64,000 bases of DNA, taken from contig NW_025934535.1 of assembly GCF_000764305.2 (NCBI RefSeq), positions 62,001 through 126,000 of the forward strand, given 5' to 3'. This stretch comes from Hyalella azteca (Eukaryota > Arthropoda > Malacostraca > Amphipoda > Hyalellidae). The first letter of the stretch is position 1. Each line of letters starts with the position of its first letter. Below, in pieces: positions 37,951-48,633 of the stretch. A program made the position numbers and the translations under genes. Under the pieces are notes generated by a model. It did no database searches, was not told the origin of the DNA, and worked only from the letters and a program-made list of their open reading frames with translations.

Positions 37951-38546
37951 GTTTGTTGATAATAGCTAAACCAGATATCACAGAAGATTCCTTACAATTT
38001 GCATTTTTTGGATACATTGAGAACAGAAGGAAATTTGATAATTTTAATTAGCATTCAAAAAGATATTTGCTTAGTAATCAAACTTTTCTCTGCTACAAAC
38101 CTACAATGCATTTCTTGCCTAGTTCAAAGATTAATAAATTAAAGTAACTCACATCACTGATCAGTGTGATCACTCAAATGCAACAGGTTCATATAATAAG
38201 CACTTGTGATGATTGGACTACCAATTACCATCCATGGCATAACTTAAATAAAGACTTGCATCTTTTGAGTAGAGGGATTTCTTCTAAAGTTGCCTCAGAA
38301 TGCCTCTCTAGTCGAATCTAAGAAATTTATATGATTTTCATTTGTCTAACAAAATAAAAGTGTGAAACATAGTCTGTCTGAATACAGACTTCTAAATGTC
38401 TAATAAGTGTCATGGATACAAAAAACTGAGTTTTTGTGACTGATAATACTATCAACAATTATTACTCCAAATTAAAACAATAAGAGCATCATATTTGTAA
38501 CAACCTATGTCCTATAACAGTTTATCATTAATGAACTAGAACTCAC

Positions 38547-38642
38547 CTGCCTACAAATCTACAATCGACTACACATTGCGGGTTTACAGCCAAACAAGTT
38601 TAAGGATGGTTGCTATGGAGACAAGGTAAACAAACCATTACT
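38547..38642 (-). other. TMEM237: Probable 5' noncoding exon of TMEM237
   Basis: Reading on the minus strand, an initiator-like TCAGTA (A at 38642) is followed by the X-box and then, 62 bp beyond it, by a consensus splice donor GGCAG|GTGAGT (last exon base 38547). The coding exon of TMEM237 begins with an acceptor just before its ATG, so a noncoding exon upstream on this strand is required. This is the best candidate. The intron would be about 6.6 kb. Transcript evidence is lacking. Confidence 0.5.
38609..38622. promoter_or_regulatory. X-box (RFX-type site) near the TMEM237 promoter
   Basis: GTTGCTATGGAGAC fits the RFX X-box consensus (GTTGCY-AT-RRNRAC). RFX factors drive ciliary genes through such sites near the transcription start, and X-box control of the nematode TMEM237 orthologue is, as I recall, reported. 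Its place beside a consensus donor on the right strand for TMEM237 makes it a strong candidate. If TCAGTA is the true initiator, the motif would lie just inside the transcript. Confidence 0.55.
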
Positions 38643-38999
38643 GAAGGTCCTGTCTAACTTCTGAATACGCGATAAATATTTTTGCTTTTGGCAATGGCCA
38701 ATGCATCGATAAACAAGTGTTTAAAGATTAATTGGACATAAAACATAATAAATGATTCCAAATATGTTCTAAAGCATCATGGTAACTTTCAAAATCAAAT
38801 AAGATTGAAAAAATATAACCAGTAATCATTAAATTCATGCAAAATTATTACTTTGTCCGTTTTTAGCCGATTTAATGGTAATCGCGCAAAAAAAGTTGTC
38901 TTTCCTTCTGTAAAAATTATCTGAAAATAAATCTCCAGAGTGGTCGGCAGCTCAAGTCAGGTCAATAAAATAAATATTCATTTGGGGCAAATTCAAACA

Positions 39000-39310
39000 A
39001 GAACCAACACCAGGGGCAACGGCTATAAACTACAGCCTCCCTGATAGCATCGTTGACGCTTCGAGCATGAACACCTTCAGGAACAGAGTAGACAAAGCTA
39101 TGCAAGAGCATATGTTCAGTCTTGATATGCCTAGCACCTTACGAGCCTTGCAATAAGTCCAGCAGCTATCTCAATCAACCGTCAGTTATGGAAAGATCGA
39201 GTTCAAAAGGCCAGATCCCTTGTGAAATCAAGTCACGAAAAGTACAAGAATCGGTAGCAGACAACGGGCCTATTTCCTTAGTGCCGAAACTTCTATTCTA
39301 TTTGAACTCC
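39000..39310 (+). mobile_element. LINE 3'-end fragment in copy A
   Basis: It reads SLPDSIVDASSMNTFRNRVD, then KAMQEHMFSLDMPSTLRALQ, then a stop. This is the terminal block of CR1/Jockey-like RT proteins. The tail ends TCACGAAAAGTACAAGAATC as in the LINE at 24.8 kb. It is 5'-truncated and is shared with copy B, so it predates the duplication. Confidence 0.75.
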
Positions 39311-40606
39311 AGTCAACCTCCGTTTTAATTAAGCCTCGCACAATTTTACGGCCGGGCTCGCGGCCGGTTCCCAAATTCAATGCTCAATGAATATCTCCCA
39401 AACTAATGAACGCAGCTCGATGAAACTTGTTTCACGTTATTCATCAGGACCTAACGGTGATGTTTAGTTTGTAAAAATTTTTCCCATATTGCCTTCGTTC
39501 GCGAGTTTTCTTTCATTCGTGATTTAAACAGCCATAGGAGCTTAAATTTGCAGCGATCAAAAAATTTCTTCTGAACTACTGAATAGATATGAACGAAATT
39601 TTGTATATAAATACCTAACTTCTCAACAGTGATTTTTAGCTCGTGATAATTTTTTCGATTTTGCCTTCGTTTAATGCAATGCCTCTAATTTCGATTTTGC
39701 CTCTTGGTCAATGAAAATTTGAAAATCGACCTCAACCTTTCCAGTTCTCAAAAATAACTTCGAATCATACAACTTTTATGATTTAATCTTCACTCTAACG
39801 AAGATGTGATTAATAAGCAATCACATCGCGCCATCCGTTTGGTTTCATCAAAAATTAATATCGCTCATTTTTTGAGTTGAATACTTTAGAACAATATTGT
39901 TTGGTTAAATTTAAGAGCAGGTATGCATAAATTGATTAGCTTAAAACTGAGAAAATTAAGATCTTCTACGTACATAGTCTGAATGTACAGCCTGACACGT
40001 ACATAGCCTGGATGTACAGCTCGCGAAGAGGCCCTGTCCTAGCGTGCGCTGCACCATTAGCAAAAATCATCATTCAAATAAAATGATGAAATAAATAGTG
40101 AGACATCGCGCTAATATATTTTGATGTTTATTCCTCAGTTTTGTGTCCACGAGCAAATGATGTTATTGGCATCATCCGTTGGCCATTGTGTTTGTATTCT
40201 CCAAAGAGTTCAGATAAAAATCATCCTTCAAATGTCGTTGCAGGTGTAGGATCTCATTTTTCATTGCTGCTAATGTTCCTGACATTTGTTTAGTTGTATT
40301 AAGCTCACAAATAGATTACATTTTCTGCACGTGATAACTAAACACAGGTGTTGCTGGTCATCAATTTAAAACAACTAGAGACAGTGAAAGATGACATTTG
40401 GCCAATATTACAGGTTGCCACTCGAAGCGAGAAGATGATAACATTAGTGAATCATACAATGTACAGAGTTAGTGGTATTCGTACGGAGGTCTAAAGTTAG
40501 AGTCATCAGCTTGTCATCTTCTTGTTGTCCAGCGGTGTAAATAAATAACATCTAGTCTTTGAAATTATTTAAAAATATTCGGGTCTGCTTTCTGGCACAC
40601 ACCAGC

Positions 40607-41070
40607 CATTGAGGTATACTGCGCTTACTAATGAGGTACGCTGCGCTTACTAATGAGGTATACTGCGTTTACTAATGAGGTATGCAGCGCTTTCTGAGGT
40701 ATACTGCGCTTACTAATGAGGTATACTGCGCTTACTAATGAGGTATGCGGCGCTCTCTGAGGTAAACTGCGCTTACTAATGGGGTACACTGCGCTTACTA
40801 ATGAGGCATACTGCGCTTACTAATGGAGGTATACTGTGCTTACTAATGAGGAACACTCCGCTTACTAATGAGGTATACTGTGCTTACTAATGAGATATAC
40901 TGCGCATACTAATGAGGTATACTGCGCTTACTAATGAGGTATCCTGCGCTTGCTAATGAGGTATACTGCGCTTACTAATGAGGTATACTGCGCATACTAA
41001 TGAGGTATACTGCGCTTACTAATGAGGTATACTGCGCTTACAAATGAGGTATACACTGCGCTTACCTATT
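40607..41070. repeat. Minisatellite, 22-bp unit, about 20 copies
   Basis: The unit is ACTAATGAGGTATACTGCGC plus TT, with some shortened units (TCTGAGGTATACTGCGC). It sits at the right end of duplication copy A. Copy B has a single GAGGTATACTGCTCTTACT at the same position. Confidence 0.92.
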
Positions 41071-41517
41071 TCTAATATACTATCATGGACATCTATTGTA
41101 TATTTTAGAAACTTTGCGTGCCAGTTTGAAGCCTAATTCTGATGCAAATTTCATAGTTCAAGCGCTTCTCCAAAAACGTTATGTTGTGTTATTGTTATTT
41201 TGACATATCATGTTATTCTCAGTCGTCGGAATTAAGAAAAATCGTAGAGCAGGGTTAAAATTAGTTATTGAAAACAAATCAAATTTATAATTTGATCAAA
41301 TTATATCATGTTAACAATATAAAATCAGATCATCAGCAACAAACAAAACAAAAGCATATGAAAAACTTGGATCTTTTTCAAGTAAGGGTTAAAGTGAAAT
41401 TCGTTTCAATTCGTTGTAGTTATTTCGGAAACTAGTGTGTAATAGTGTTGAAAATTGGGCAAATAATTTTTAGAATTGCAATGTTGACGAGTAAGGTTGC
41501 CGAAATTTACTATGATC

Positions 41518-41590
41518 TATTTTATGTATGAGAACCCCAATAGTATGAGAACCCTCTGAGTATGAGAACCCTCTCATAGTATGAGAACCC
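41518..41590. repeat. Short tandem repeat of TATGAGAACCC units
   Basis: About four copies of AGTATGAGAACCCTCT-like units just before the 19-bp satellite. Confidence 0.75.
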
Positions 41591-41696
41591 CAAAATTTAA
41601 ATTGTTAAATTTAAATGCATTATACATATTGAATTGTGGCTGTCTTGCGCGAGATGGCTTGCCACCATGAGACAACCTTATTGAGTTTACCTGACG

Positions 41697-41780
41697 AGAT
41701 GGATATGATATAGTAATATGGATATGATGTAGTAATGTGGATATGATGTCGAAATTTGGACATGATGTAGTAATATGTTT
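41697..41780. repeat. 19-bp satellite, block 1
   Basis: About four copies of GGATATGATGTAGTAATAT with substitutions. Confidence 0.85.
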
Positions 41781-41784
41781 TTCT

Positions 41785-42090
41785 GGCATTTCGGTGCGGC
41801 CAGTTCCCGTACCATTTGCTGTCCACTTTTGTCATTCTTGGCGGTGTATTAGGGCCCGTACCCCAACTCTCTGCGGCTGGTTGTTGGCATCTGGGCACGG
41901 CTAGTTCCCGTACCGTTTGCTGTCCATTTTTATCATTCGTGGCGGTGTATTAGGGCCCGTACCCCTACTCTCTGCGGCTGGTTGTTGGCATCTTGGTGAG
42001 GCTAGTTCCCGCGCCATTTTCCGTCCATTTTTGTTACTCTCAGTTGTGTATTAGGGCTCATACTCTAGTTTCTCGTTGCTGTTTGTACCC
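41785..42090. repeat. Tandem repeat, unit about 101 bp, 3 copies
   Basis: Each unit has GGCTAGTTCCCGTACC, TTGCTGTCCATTTT, GCGGTGTATTAGGGCCCGTA and TCTCTGCGGCTGGTTGTTGG. The third copy is the most diverged. No coding sense was seen in it. Confidence 0.85.
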
Positions 42091-42385
42091 CTGAAGTTGC
42101 AATCCTTTTTCCGTGAAGTATTGGACTAAGACGAATAATAAGGACTAAGACGAATAATAAATTGTGCGTCCTTATATGAAAAATCTTTTAAATTACCTGA
42201 AGATCACCAGTATACTACGAAAAGTTCCTTGTGTTTATTCCTCCTCTCTCCAACGCAAGGGAATTTAGAACCGGACCAAAGGGCGACTCTTAAGCCCTTG
42301 TGTTTAGAATCAGTACGAAATTCTCCACCAAGTCGGTACGATACCCTAAATTACTTCAACTTTGCGGCGGTGTTTACGGTTACAC

Positions 42386-42542
42386 ATGGATATGACATAT
42401 TAATATGGATATGATGTAGTAATATGAATATGATGTAGTAATATGGATATGATGTAGTAATATGGATAGGATGTAGTGATATGGATATGATGTAGTAATA
42501 TGGATATGATGTAGTAATATGAATATGATGTAGTAATATGTA
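42386..42542. repeat. 19-bp satellite, block 2
   Basis: About eight copies of GGATATGATGTAGTAATAT. The block is cut on its right by the TIR element at 42543. Confidence 0.88.
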
Positions 42543-43842
42543 TAGGGCAACATGAGGCAGCGCCCCCCCCCTTTTTTTAACTAAATTTTTGATGAAGTTT
42601 TAATTGATACGAGGTGGTTCTTTGTTTCGTTTAAAGGTACAACTAATGAGGAATGTATGATGTGAATTAGACGCCTATAGAATTATTCAATTTTTAATGA
42701 AACACTATTTTGTAAAAAGTGTCAAAATGGGCCCATTGCCCCACCCCTGGGGCAATGGGCCCATGGGCTTGGGCAAGGCGCCCACCCTTGGTTCCTTTAC
42801 CACAACTGCATATTTTTCGTTTAAAAATGATAAAACAACACTTTACAGTTAAAAATAAGAAAAATGTAATAAAAAATATGGCATTCATTCATTTATTAAC
42901 AACTCAAAATAAATCAAATCCTAAACTTGAAAAAATATACTCATGGCTTAAAAAATCTATCACTGACGTGAAAAAAATATTTCATTGATATAAAATATAT
43001 ATCCTTGACTTGAAAAATGTATCCATGCGAGAAAAAATTTAAAAATTTGTCCTTGACATGAAAAAATGTATCCTTGACTAGAAAAAAATATATGTATTTA
43101 GTTGATCAGAAAAAACTTCGTTCCAGTTTCGTCTATAATCCAGATATTATGTGCATAGAATTCGTATCTAATCATAATTTCAACCAACACCATAAAAACT
43201 CATCAACTTTTGGCTCATTGGTGTTGACTGAAATCAACTTTTGACAAGGCAAGAGTCAATAACTCGATAAGGGGTCATAAATACGCATAACTAGAAACTA
43301 AACCTGCTGCCTTGAGGCGGAAAATCAAAAAATCATGCAATATGAAGTGTAGTTTGTAATTCAAAAAGCTAGTCATAGATTTGAAAAGGTCATTGAGACA
43401 AATCTAATGATGTTTAACACAAGACTTCCCCATGGGCGCTTTGCTACGCGATACGCGTGGGCCCGAAGCCCCACTAGGTATCATTTCAATTTATATCGTG
43501 TCAACATTTTATTTTAGAAGCTAATAGTCTAAACTTGATCTCAAAATCATCCCTATAAATATTACTTTCAAAATATAATATACAGTAATTTCAAAATGTT
43601 CATCTACAGTAATCGAAAACAGTTTTATTTAGCTGCAAAAAAAATGTTATCTGGGCTTAAAACAGTTATTCACAAATAACTTAATAACGCAAACACTTAG
43701 CAAAACGTAAATCCGTACACTTCATCCCAGTGAAACTGTCGACCGGCGGTAGAGAACACGGCCCAATATCTGCCATACTTAGCGACAAACCCGCTATGGG
43801 CCCATGACCCGCAGTGGGCTCGCTGCCCCATATGTTACCCTA
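42543..43842. mobile_element. Nonautonomous TIR element splitting the 19-bp satellite
   Basis: The left end reads TAGGGCAACATGAGGCAGCG. The reverse complement of the right end reads TAGGGTAACATATGGGGCAG, so the ends form an imperfect terminal inverted repeat of about 25 bp. The same satellite lies on both sides (42386-42542 and 43843-43895), which marks the element as an insertion. A TA target duplication is possible but ambiguous because the ends themselves begin with TA. The 1300-bp interior has no transposase frame. Confidence 0.65.
42727..42764. repeat. Perfect 17-bp GC-rich hairpin inside the TIR element
   Basis: ATGGGCCCATTGCCCCA, a CCCC loop, then its exact reverse complement. Placed about 180 bp from the left end of the element, it may be a subterminal structure of that family. 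Confidence 0.85.
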
Positions 43843-43895
43843 TGATGTAGTAATATGGATATGATGTAGTAATATGGATATAATATAGTAACATA
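43843..43895. repeat. 19-bp satellite, block 3
   Basis: Two to three copies of GGATATGATGTAGTAATAT to the right of the inserted element; a continuation of block 2. Confidence 0.85.
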
Positions 43896-44584
43896 TAGCG
43901 AGATCACGACGCAGCCGAGGACACGCTTGTCAAAGCATTGTATGGACGGGTTCAAGCTAAACGAAAGTTGAATCCAATCAAAAACCGAATAAAATTGTTG
44001 ACGATATTTTAATGATGAAATATTCGACATAAGGATGACTACACTATCATCTTTCTCGTATATTGTGGCTCATACTACATACTACAGCTATGATTTGCAT
44101 GAAAGCATGGACACAGGGTTCATTATTCGGTTGGTGATTGCTAGTGATTTTTTCAATGTCGATCGTTTCCTTCTTCCGGGAACTTTTTAGCATATACGTA
44201 TTTGACTGTGTGCTTCTATATATCTGAAATTTAAAATGGAAATGAACCATCCTCTAGTTCTGCACGCCGAATTCGGTCCCACAATTTAAAGGACAAGTTA
44301 ATACTGGTGTTCATTCATGTTGATTCCGAACAATGGAAAATTCTAAACAATTGCTTCTAAATGGTAAGAAAAAGTTGAAAATTGCATCACTTGTTTATTA
44401 GATAAACGAAAATTTAAACAAACTGCAAAAACGCAACATAACTGTTATATTCAGAACACTTCCGAATTGCTTCTGAAACAAAACATTAGTTTATGCGTCG
44501 TTGATCATCCAGTTTGAGGCTGCTGATTGACTAGTCCAATGCAGGAGCCTCGGCCTTCCCGTCATCGTCAGCCGCACCGGGCAA

Positions 44585-44626
44585 TCAGTTAGTTGCGTCG
44601 ATAAGGCAACCGAACAACCGGTTGTA
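44585..44626 (-). CDS. Secreted cysteine-rich protein, last coding exon
   Basis: The exon starts after CTGACAG and joins the previous exon in phase 0. It codes YNRLFGCLIDATN and a TGA stop. The last cysteine of the protein lies here. A possible AATAAA on the minus strand is at 44394-44399. See 46437-46540 for the whole protein. Confidence 0.55.
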   Translation of the reverse strand, partial: YNRLFGCLIDATN

Positions 44627-44965
44627 CTGTCAGATCGAAAATATGACATAAGCCTTTGGTTGCAGTTTTATTTATATACACCGAAGCACGGTATAATTTA
44701 ATTCATGAAACCTATATAATTTTCAGTTATTCGGTACTTGAATGAGATCATTATTTCGCAACATTTCACGTCTGGAAATTGCACAACTTTTGACTGCATA
44801 AATTAATACAACACGGATAAGACATCACGGATGGCAGAACAAATTTCCTTATGTTACTCATCCTGATTTCATAGTCTGTGTCGCTTCACTACTACAGTTT
44901 TGTTTCAAGTATCGTTCGCCTCAAACTAGACACACCGGAGTTGGTAAAAAGTCAACGGCACTTAC

Positions 44966-45097
44966 TTCACAATATTTCATTGTAGAAGCATAGCACTTAA
45001 CGAAAGCGGCATCGAATTTAGGGTCATTGTCACAGTTGCCCCACAGCTTCTTCTTTTTGAAGGCAGCCAAGTTGAAATTGTGAGTTGGAAGAGCCAA
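44966..45097 (-). CDS. Secreted cysteine-rich protein, third supported exon
   Basis: It is bounded by TTCCACAG and TGTGAA|GTAAGT, phase 0 on both sides, 44 residues. It reads LALPTHNFNLAAFKKKKLWG, then NCDNDPKFDAAFVKCYASTM, then KYCE, with three cysteines. Splice sites and phase join both neighbours without adjustment. Confidence 0.6.
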
Positions 45098-45553
45098 CTG
45101 TGGAACGAATGGTGTATTTAGGGCAGCAAATGCGGAACTGCAGAGCTAATTTTTTATGCCAGAACAATAGTATCAACTTGGAAGTAGATATGGACTTGAA
45201 GCAAGAAAACACCTTTCATTTTAACAAAATATCTGGGAAGAGTGAAGGAATGTCTTAAAGCGAACTGCAATATTGTTGCATTCGAAATTGTCGAAATAAA
45301 ATAATGGAAAATAGCGATCTCAAAAAATTTCCTGAATACATTTTTTTAAATCAGTTGCACATTAACAAAAACATTCATGTGCTTATCACCCAGCTCAGTG
45401 GACAAATTTCTGCTGATGGCAACCCGTATGGTCGTGTTGTTCGCATGTAGAACATCTATTAATAAATAATATGGGAATGGAATCGCTAGATAGAGAGATT
45501 CAGATAGAATCACTGAATATTAACAGCATTGCATAATGAAATTACGAACTCAC

Positions 45554-45651
45554 CAGACCGTTTTCGCGCATCAAGCACCTGCGATACTCGGTCGAGAAAG
45601 ATGCACAAGTGTCTCTGTTGTACCTCGGAGAAGTCTTTTTGCACTCTGGAG
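45554..45651 (-). CDS. Secreted cysteine-rich protein, second supported exon
   Basis: It is bounded by TTTCCGCAG and GGTCTG|GTGAGT. It enters completing an Ala codon (G+CT) and leaves in phase 0, 32 full codons. It reads PECKKTSPRYNRDTCASFST, then EYRRCLMRENGL, with three cysteines. A related half-exon lies at 53102-53147, so this exon belongs to a duplicated gene. Confidence 0.6.
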
Positions 45652-46436
45652 CTGCGGAAAAACGGTGCGTGTTACTTTTTTATTTAAGGAACAACGCAAT
45701 AAACATCAACAATAGGTATACGAGTAGATTTTTCCAGTAGGGAGAAAAGTTCATCTGGAACGGTTTCCAGATTACTTAGAAAAATTACCCGTGTTTACAA
45801 TTTATTCACAAAATGTAGTCTTGGTATAGCGGTAGAGATGAGACATCAGAACAGCTACAAAAAAATTACAGCACAGAGTTGCAAGTTGAGCTTTTTTAAA
45901 TAACATGCGTGTAGGTATTTTTGATGGTTTATACAAAGGGCGGTTCAGTAGCAACCTCCTCTGAAAATAAACCAAACTCGCCCAACAAGCAAATCCGTTG
46001 AAAAACTATTCTCCCGCAACATGCTTCTTAAAAATAAACCCAGTGTAGATTTTGTTGAAGTTAAATAAGGTGTTTATTTGACTGCCAAAAGAAGTGCGCT
46101 TCTTTTACATTTGAATAACATAATAATGTTAGAACGATCCATCATGCATGAGAACCATTGCTTCCTTTAGCTCTTCTCGAATTGAGCACGAATTCATATA
46201 AATATGGGCCGTAAAGGAAATGGTAGGTACATGTTCATAGGTACTTCTTGCTAATTCGATTTTTTTTAAATTCAACCCGAATTAACCGAGATTCTAGAGA
46301 GAAAAAACATGATTGATTTCGTTCTCGTCTTCAAATAAATTATAATTTTTATAATTCTTAACAAGGATTGCACAGGGAAATTTTTCGTCTTCGAAATGAC
46401 GATAAGCTCCAAGAGAAGACGTCTTGCGGGACTCAC

Positions 46437-46540
46437 CAGTTTTCTCGCTGGCCTTGCCGAATATTAAGTCGTTATTGCACTTAGGCTTGTACTCTTCTTG
46501 GACGCGGTAATTCTTCAAGGCTTCATTGCATGGGCTGCCA
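46437..46540 (-). CDS. Secreted cysteine-rich protein, first supported exon
   Basis: I do not recognise the family. The exon is bounded by TTGACAG and AAAACTG|GTGAGT and reads GSPCNEALKNYRVQEEYKPK, then CNNDLIFGKASEKT. Together the four joined exons give about 124 residues with nine cysteines, basic and charged, with no membrane segment: the look of a small disulfide-rich secreted or haemolymph protein. This exon needs a phase-2 partner upstream. The signal-peptide exon at 46925-46978 ends in phase 0, so either an exon between them is missing or the two belong to different genes. An odorant-binding-like fold is possible but unsupported. Confidence 0.55.
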
Positions 46541-46924
46541 CTGTCAATTGATGAATGAAGTTGCAATTAATAAACATAGCATTAGTTCATTTATATATTT
46601 CTAGATTCGCCAGACTTTAACGAAGGAGCAAATTCCTTGATAATAATCAAGACCAATGTTTCGTGATGTATCAAGCTTGCTACCGACATCAAATCATATT
46701 GTAATTAAATGATTCGATAGAAACAATTCAGTACTGTACACTTATGAAAAGGCAAATTCCCCATCAGCTGTAAATTTCAACGCCTGCGTTTTTGTTTATC
46801 GCCTGGAGTCTAAATCTAGAGTAATGGTCAAATAGAACTAATTATTATTACAATTGCACATTTCATGAGTGTCAACAACAAAAATAACTGCAGAACTATA
46901 TCTACCTTCATATGAAATACTTAC

Positions 46925-46978
46925 GCCAGCGCCGAAAGATGCCACAGCGGCCAGAGCGAGGAGGGCGAGGAAGATTTT
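46925..46978 (-). pseudogene. Signal-peptide exon with its start codon lost
   Basis: Reading minus, KIFLALLALAAVASFGAG is a textbook signal-peptide core and runs into a donor GGC|GTAAGT. No ATG precedes it: the base run changes at about 46979 into TTTTTTATAAAA and then transposon-like sequence. It is in the right place and strand for the secreted cysteine-rich gene, but its phase does not fit that gene's next known exon. It looks like a coding start truncated by an insertion or by a wrong assembly join. Confidence 0.5.
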
Positions 46979-47041
46979 TTATAAAAAAATCAAGTGATTT
47001 AATCACATGATTTAATCATTTTGATTTAATCATTGCCAACC
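46979..47041. mobile_element. Terminal fragment of a DNA transposon (hAT-like end)
   Basis: Reading minus from 47041, CAGGGTTGGCAATGATTAAA begins a run of repeated GATTAAATCA words. CAGGGTTGGCAA-type ends are common in hAT elements. A related GTTGCCAACCCTGG lies at 36577-36590. Only this end is present, between the broken signal-peptide exon and duplication copy B. Confidence 0.4.
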
Positions 47042-47856
47042 CTGTATGGGAGTACACTCTGCATGCTTCAAATGTTTTAAAATTGTGTTTTATTTCAAGT
47101 GTCCCTTATTACCTTGTTTCCAGATTAATTCAGGAGCCTTTTATATTGCATCTAGCACCTTACAAATAGCATATGGAATATTTTTGGAGATGCCATACGA
47201 TAGCCCTCGCAAAGACCTTTAAAATGAGCCCAAACTCGTTTATCAAATGTTTCATGGTAAGAAGTTATTAACAAAAAACGCTCAAAACCATCCCTTATTA
47301 ACCCGTTTGATGGTACTAGGTAGGTAACATTTAGGAAGGCATGAAACATGGAAAACTCTAAACAATTTACTAAAACAAGACACAAAACACAAAATGTCAC
47401 ATAAAACAATAATTGAAAGGTGATCTGATTTAAAAGCTAGTGGTGGTTTTTGAAAGAAAACGTGGTTTTTCAAAGTTTTTTTTATTTGTTTTATTTTTAC
47501 TTTATCGAAATGATATTACCATATCCATACTTGCCATATGAATATGGTAATTAATGCCGTATTATTAATGTGATATTAGTACTGTTACTAATGTATCCAT
47601 GGACATGCCATTGAGCATTGACAATGATCTTGTCCGCTGCAAGCTTTATATCAGCAGCCATATAGCTTTTCTTCTGTACCTGTAAGCTTACAGAATGGCT
47701 TCTAATTTTGCACCATTTTCATTGGGTCAAGTGAATTCACACTAACAAAAAAAATGTAACTAGGTATTCACTCCAAAGAGTGACAGAGCGCATTTTCTTG
47801 TCGATTAAAACGTGAAGTCACAGACGGACAGACAGACAAACGGATGGACATGGCTA

Positions 47857-48633
47857 CTGGCTAGCCAGTGTGGAATTCTAGAGGGATATTAAATTAACTA
47901 GTACACATAGCATATTGGAAAGCAGGACCTGAAAGCTTGGAAAGGCCAGGAACTTTACACTTTCAGTCAATTATTTACATAACCTATTCCAGAATTCCAG
48001 CTGTGATTGGTTGATGGGATTGTGATTTTTGCCCCTTTTAGCTTTCCAGCTGTGATTGGTTAAAGGAATTGTAGTGTTATCTGCTTTCTAGCTGTGATTG
48101 GTTGATGGGGATGCTTTCAAGCTGTGATTGGTTGATGGGGATGCTTTCAAGCTGTGATTGGTTGATGGGGATGCTTTCAAGCTGTGATTGGTTGATGGGG
48201 ATGCTTTCAAGCTGTGATTGGTTGATGGGGATGCTTTCAAGCTGTGATTGGTTGATGGGGATGCTTTCAAGCTGTGATTGGTTGTGCCGATAAGCCCCGC
48301 CCCTAAATATGGTATATGTACTACAGTGCTGGTTTACTAAATACTTAACTTAAACTTGATCATTACAAACAAAAGGCCTGAAATATTTCAAAAAATCCAT
48401 TAAATAAAATAAAAATGAAAAATATCCACCAAACAAGAGACATCCAAATAATTCTATAACAAACCTGAGGTACTATACAATTTGAAACAGTTTGTCCATT
48501 TTCGATCCACCTTTTCATTTATAGTTAGTCACCTGGCAGAGCACTGTATCAAAGGAAAGCTTTTCACCTTGGGTGGAAAGCTTTTTTATAAGTGAACTTC
48601 CATTCTTAGAATTCCAGCCTGTGGCTAGCAGTC
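47857..48633. mobile_element. 777-bp TIR element carrying a 30-bp array
   Basis: Copy A has the uninterrupted site (ATGGCTAGCACAATGG). Copy B has TA, then this insertion, then TA and the same continuation, which fits a TA target duplication. The ends are imperfect inverted repeats: CTGGCTAGCCAGTGTGGAAT on the left and, reverse-complemented, GACTGCTAGCCACAGGCTGG on the right. There is no transposase. The TA duplication suggests a Tc1/mariner-type mobiliser, but the ends are not a known family to me. Confidence 0.7.
48060..48285. repeat. Minisatellite, 30-bp unit, about 7 copies
   Basis: Perfect copies of CAAGCTGTGATTGGTTGATG plus GGGATGCTTT. Each unit carries ATTGG, that is CCAAT on the other strand (AACCAATCA). 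Open frames on both strands (a 10-residue SPSTNHSLKA repeat) only reflect the unit length. Two diverged units precede the array from 47999. Confidence 0.93.

Larger units (their letters stand above)
35690..40640. repeat. Segmental duplication, copy A
   Basis: Large parts recur in the same order and orientation at 47040-53860: 35690-36110, 36840-37205, 37206-39345, 39345-39725 and 39958-40640. Copy A has about 700 bp (36110-36840) that copy B lacks. Copy B has three insertions that A lacks. Identity is high, with long stretches identical by eye near 38690-38860 and 39958-40600. It includes the probable promoter of TMEM237. Confidence 0.88.

Noticed and set aside
48088..48293. Perfect 10-residue repeat proteins on both strands
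   Set aside because: Both are readings of a 30-bp minisatellite. Openness on both strands argues for repeat structure and not coding.
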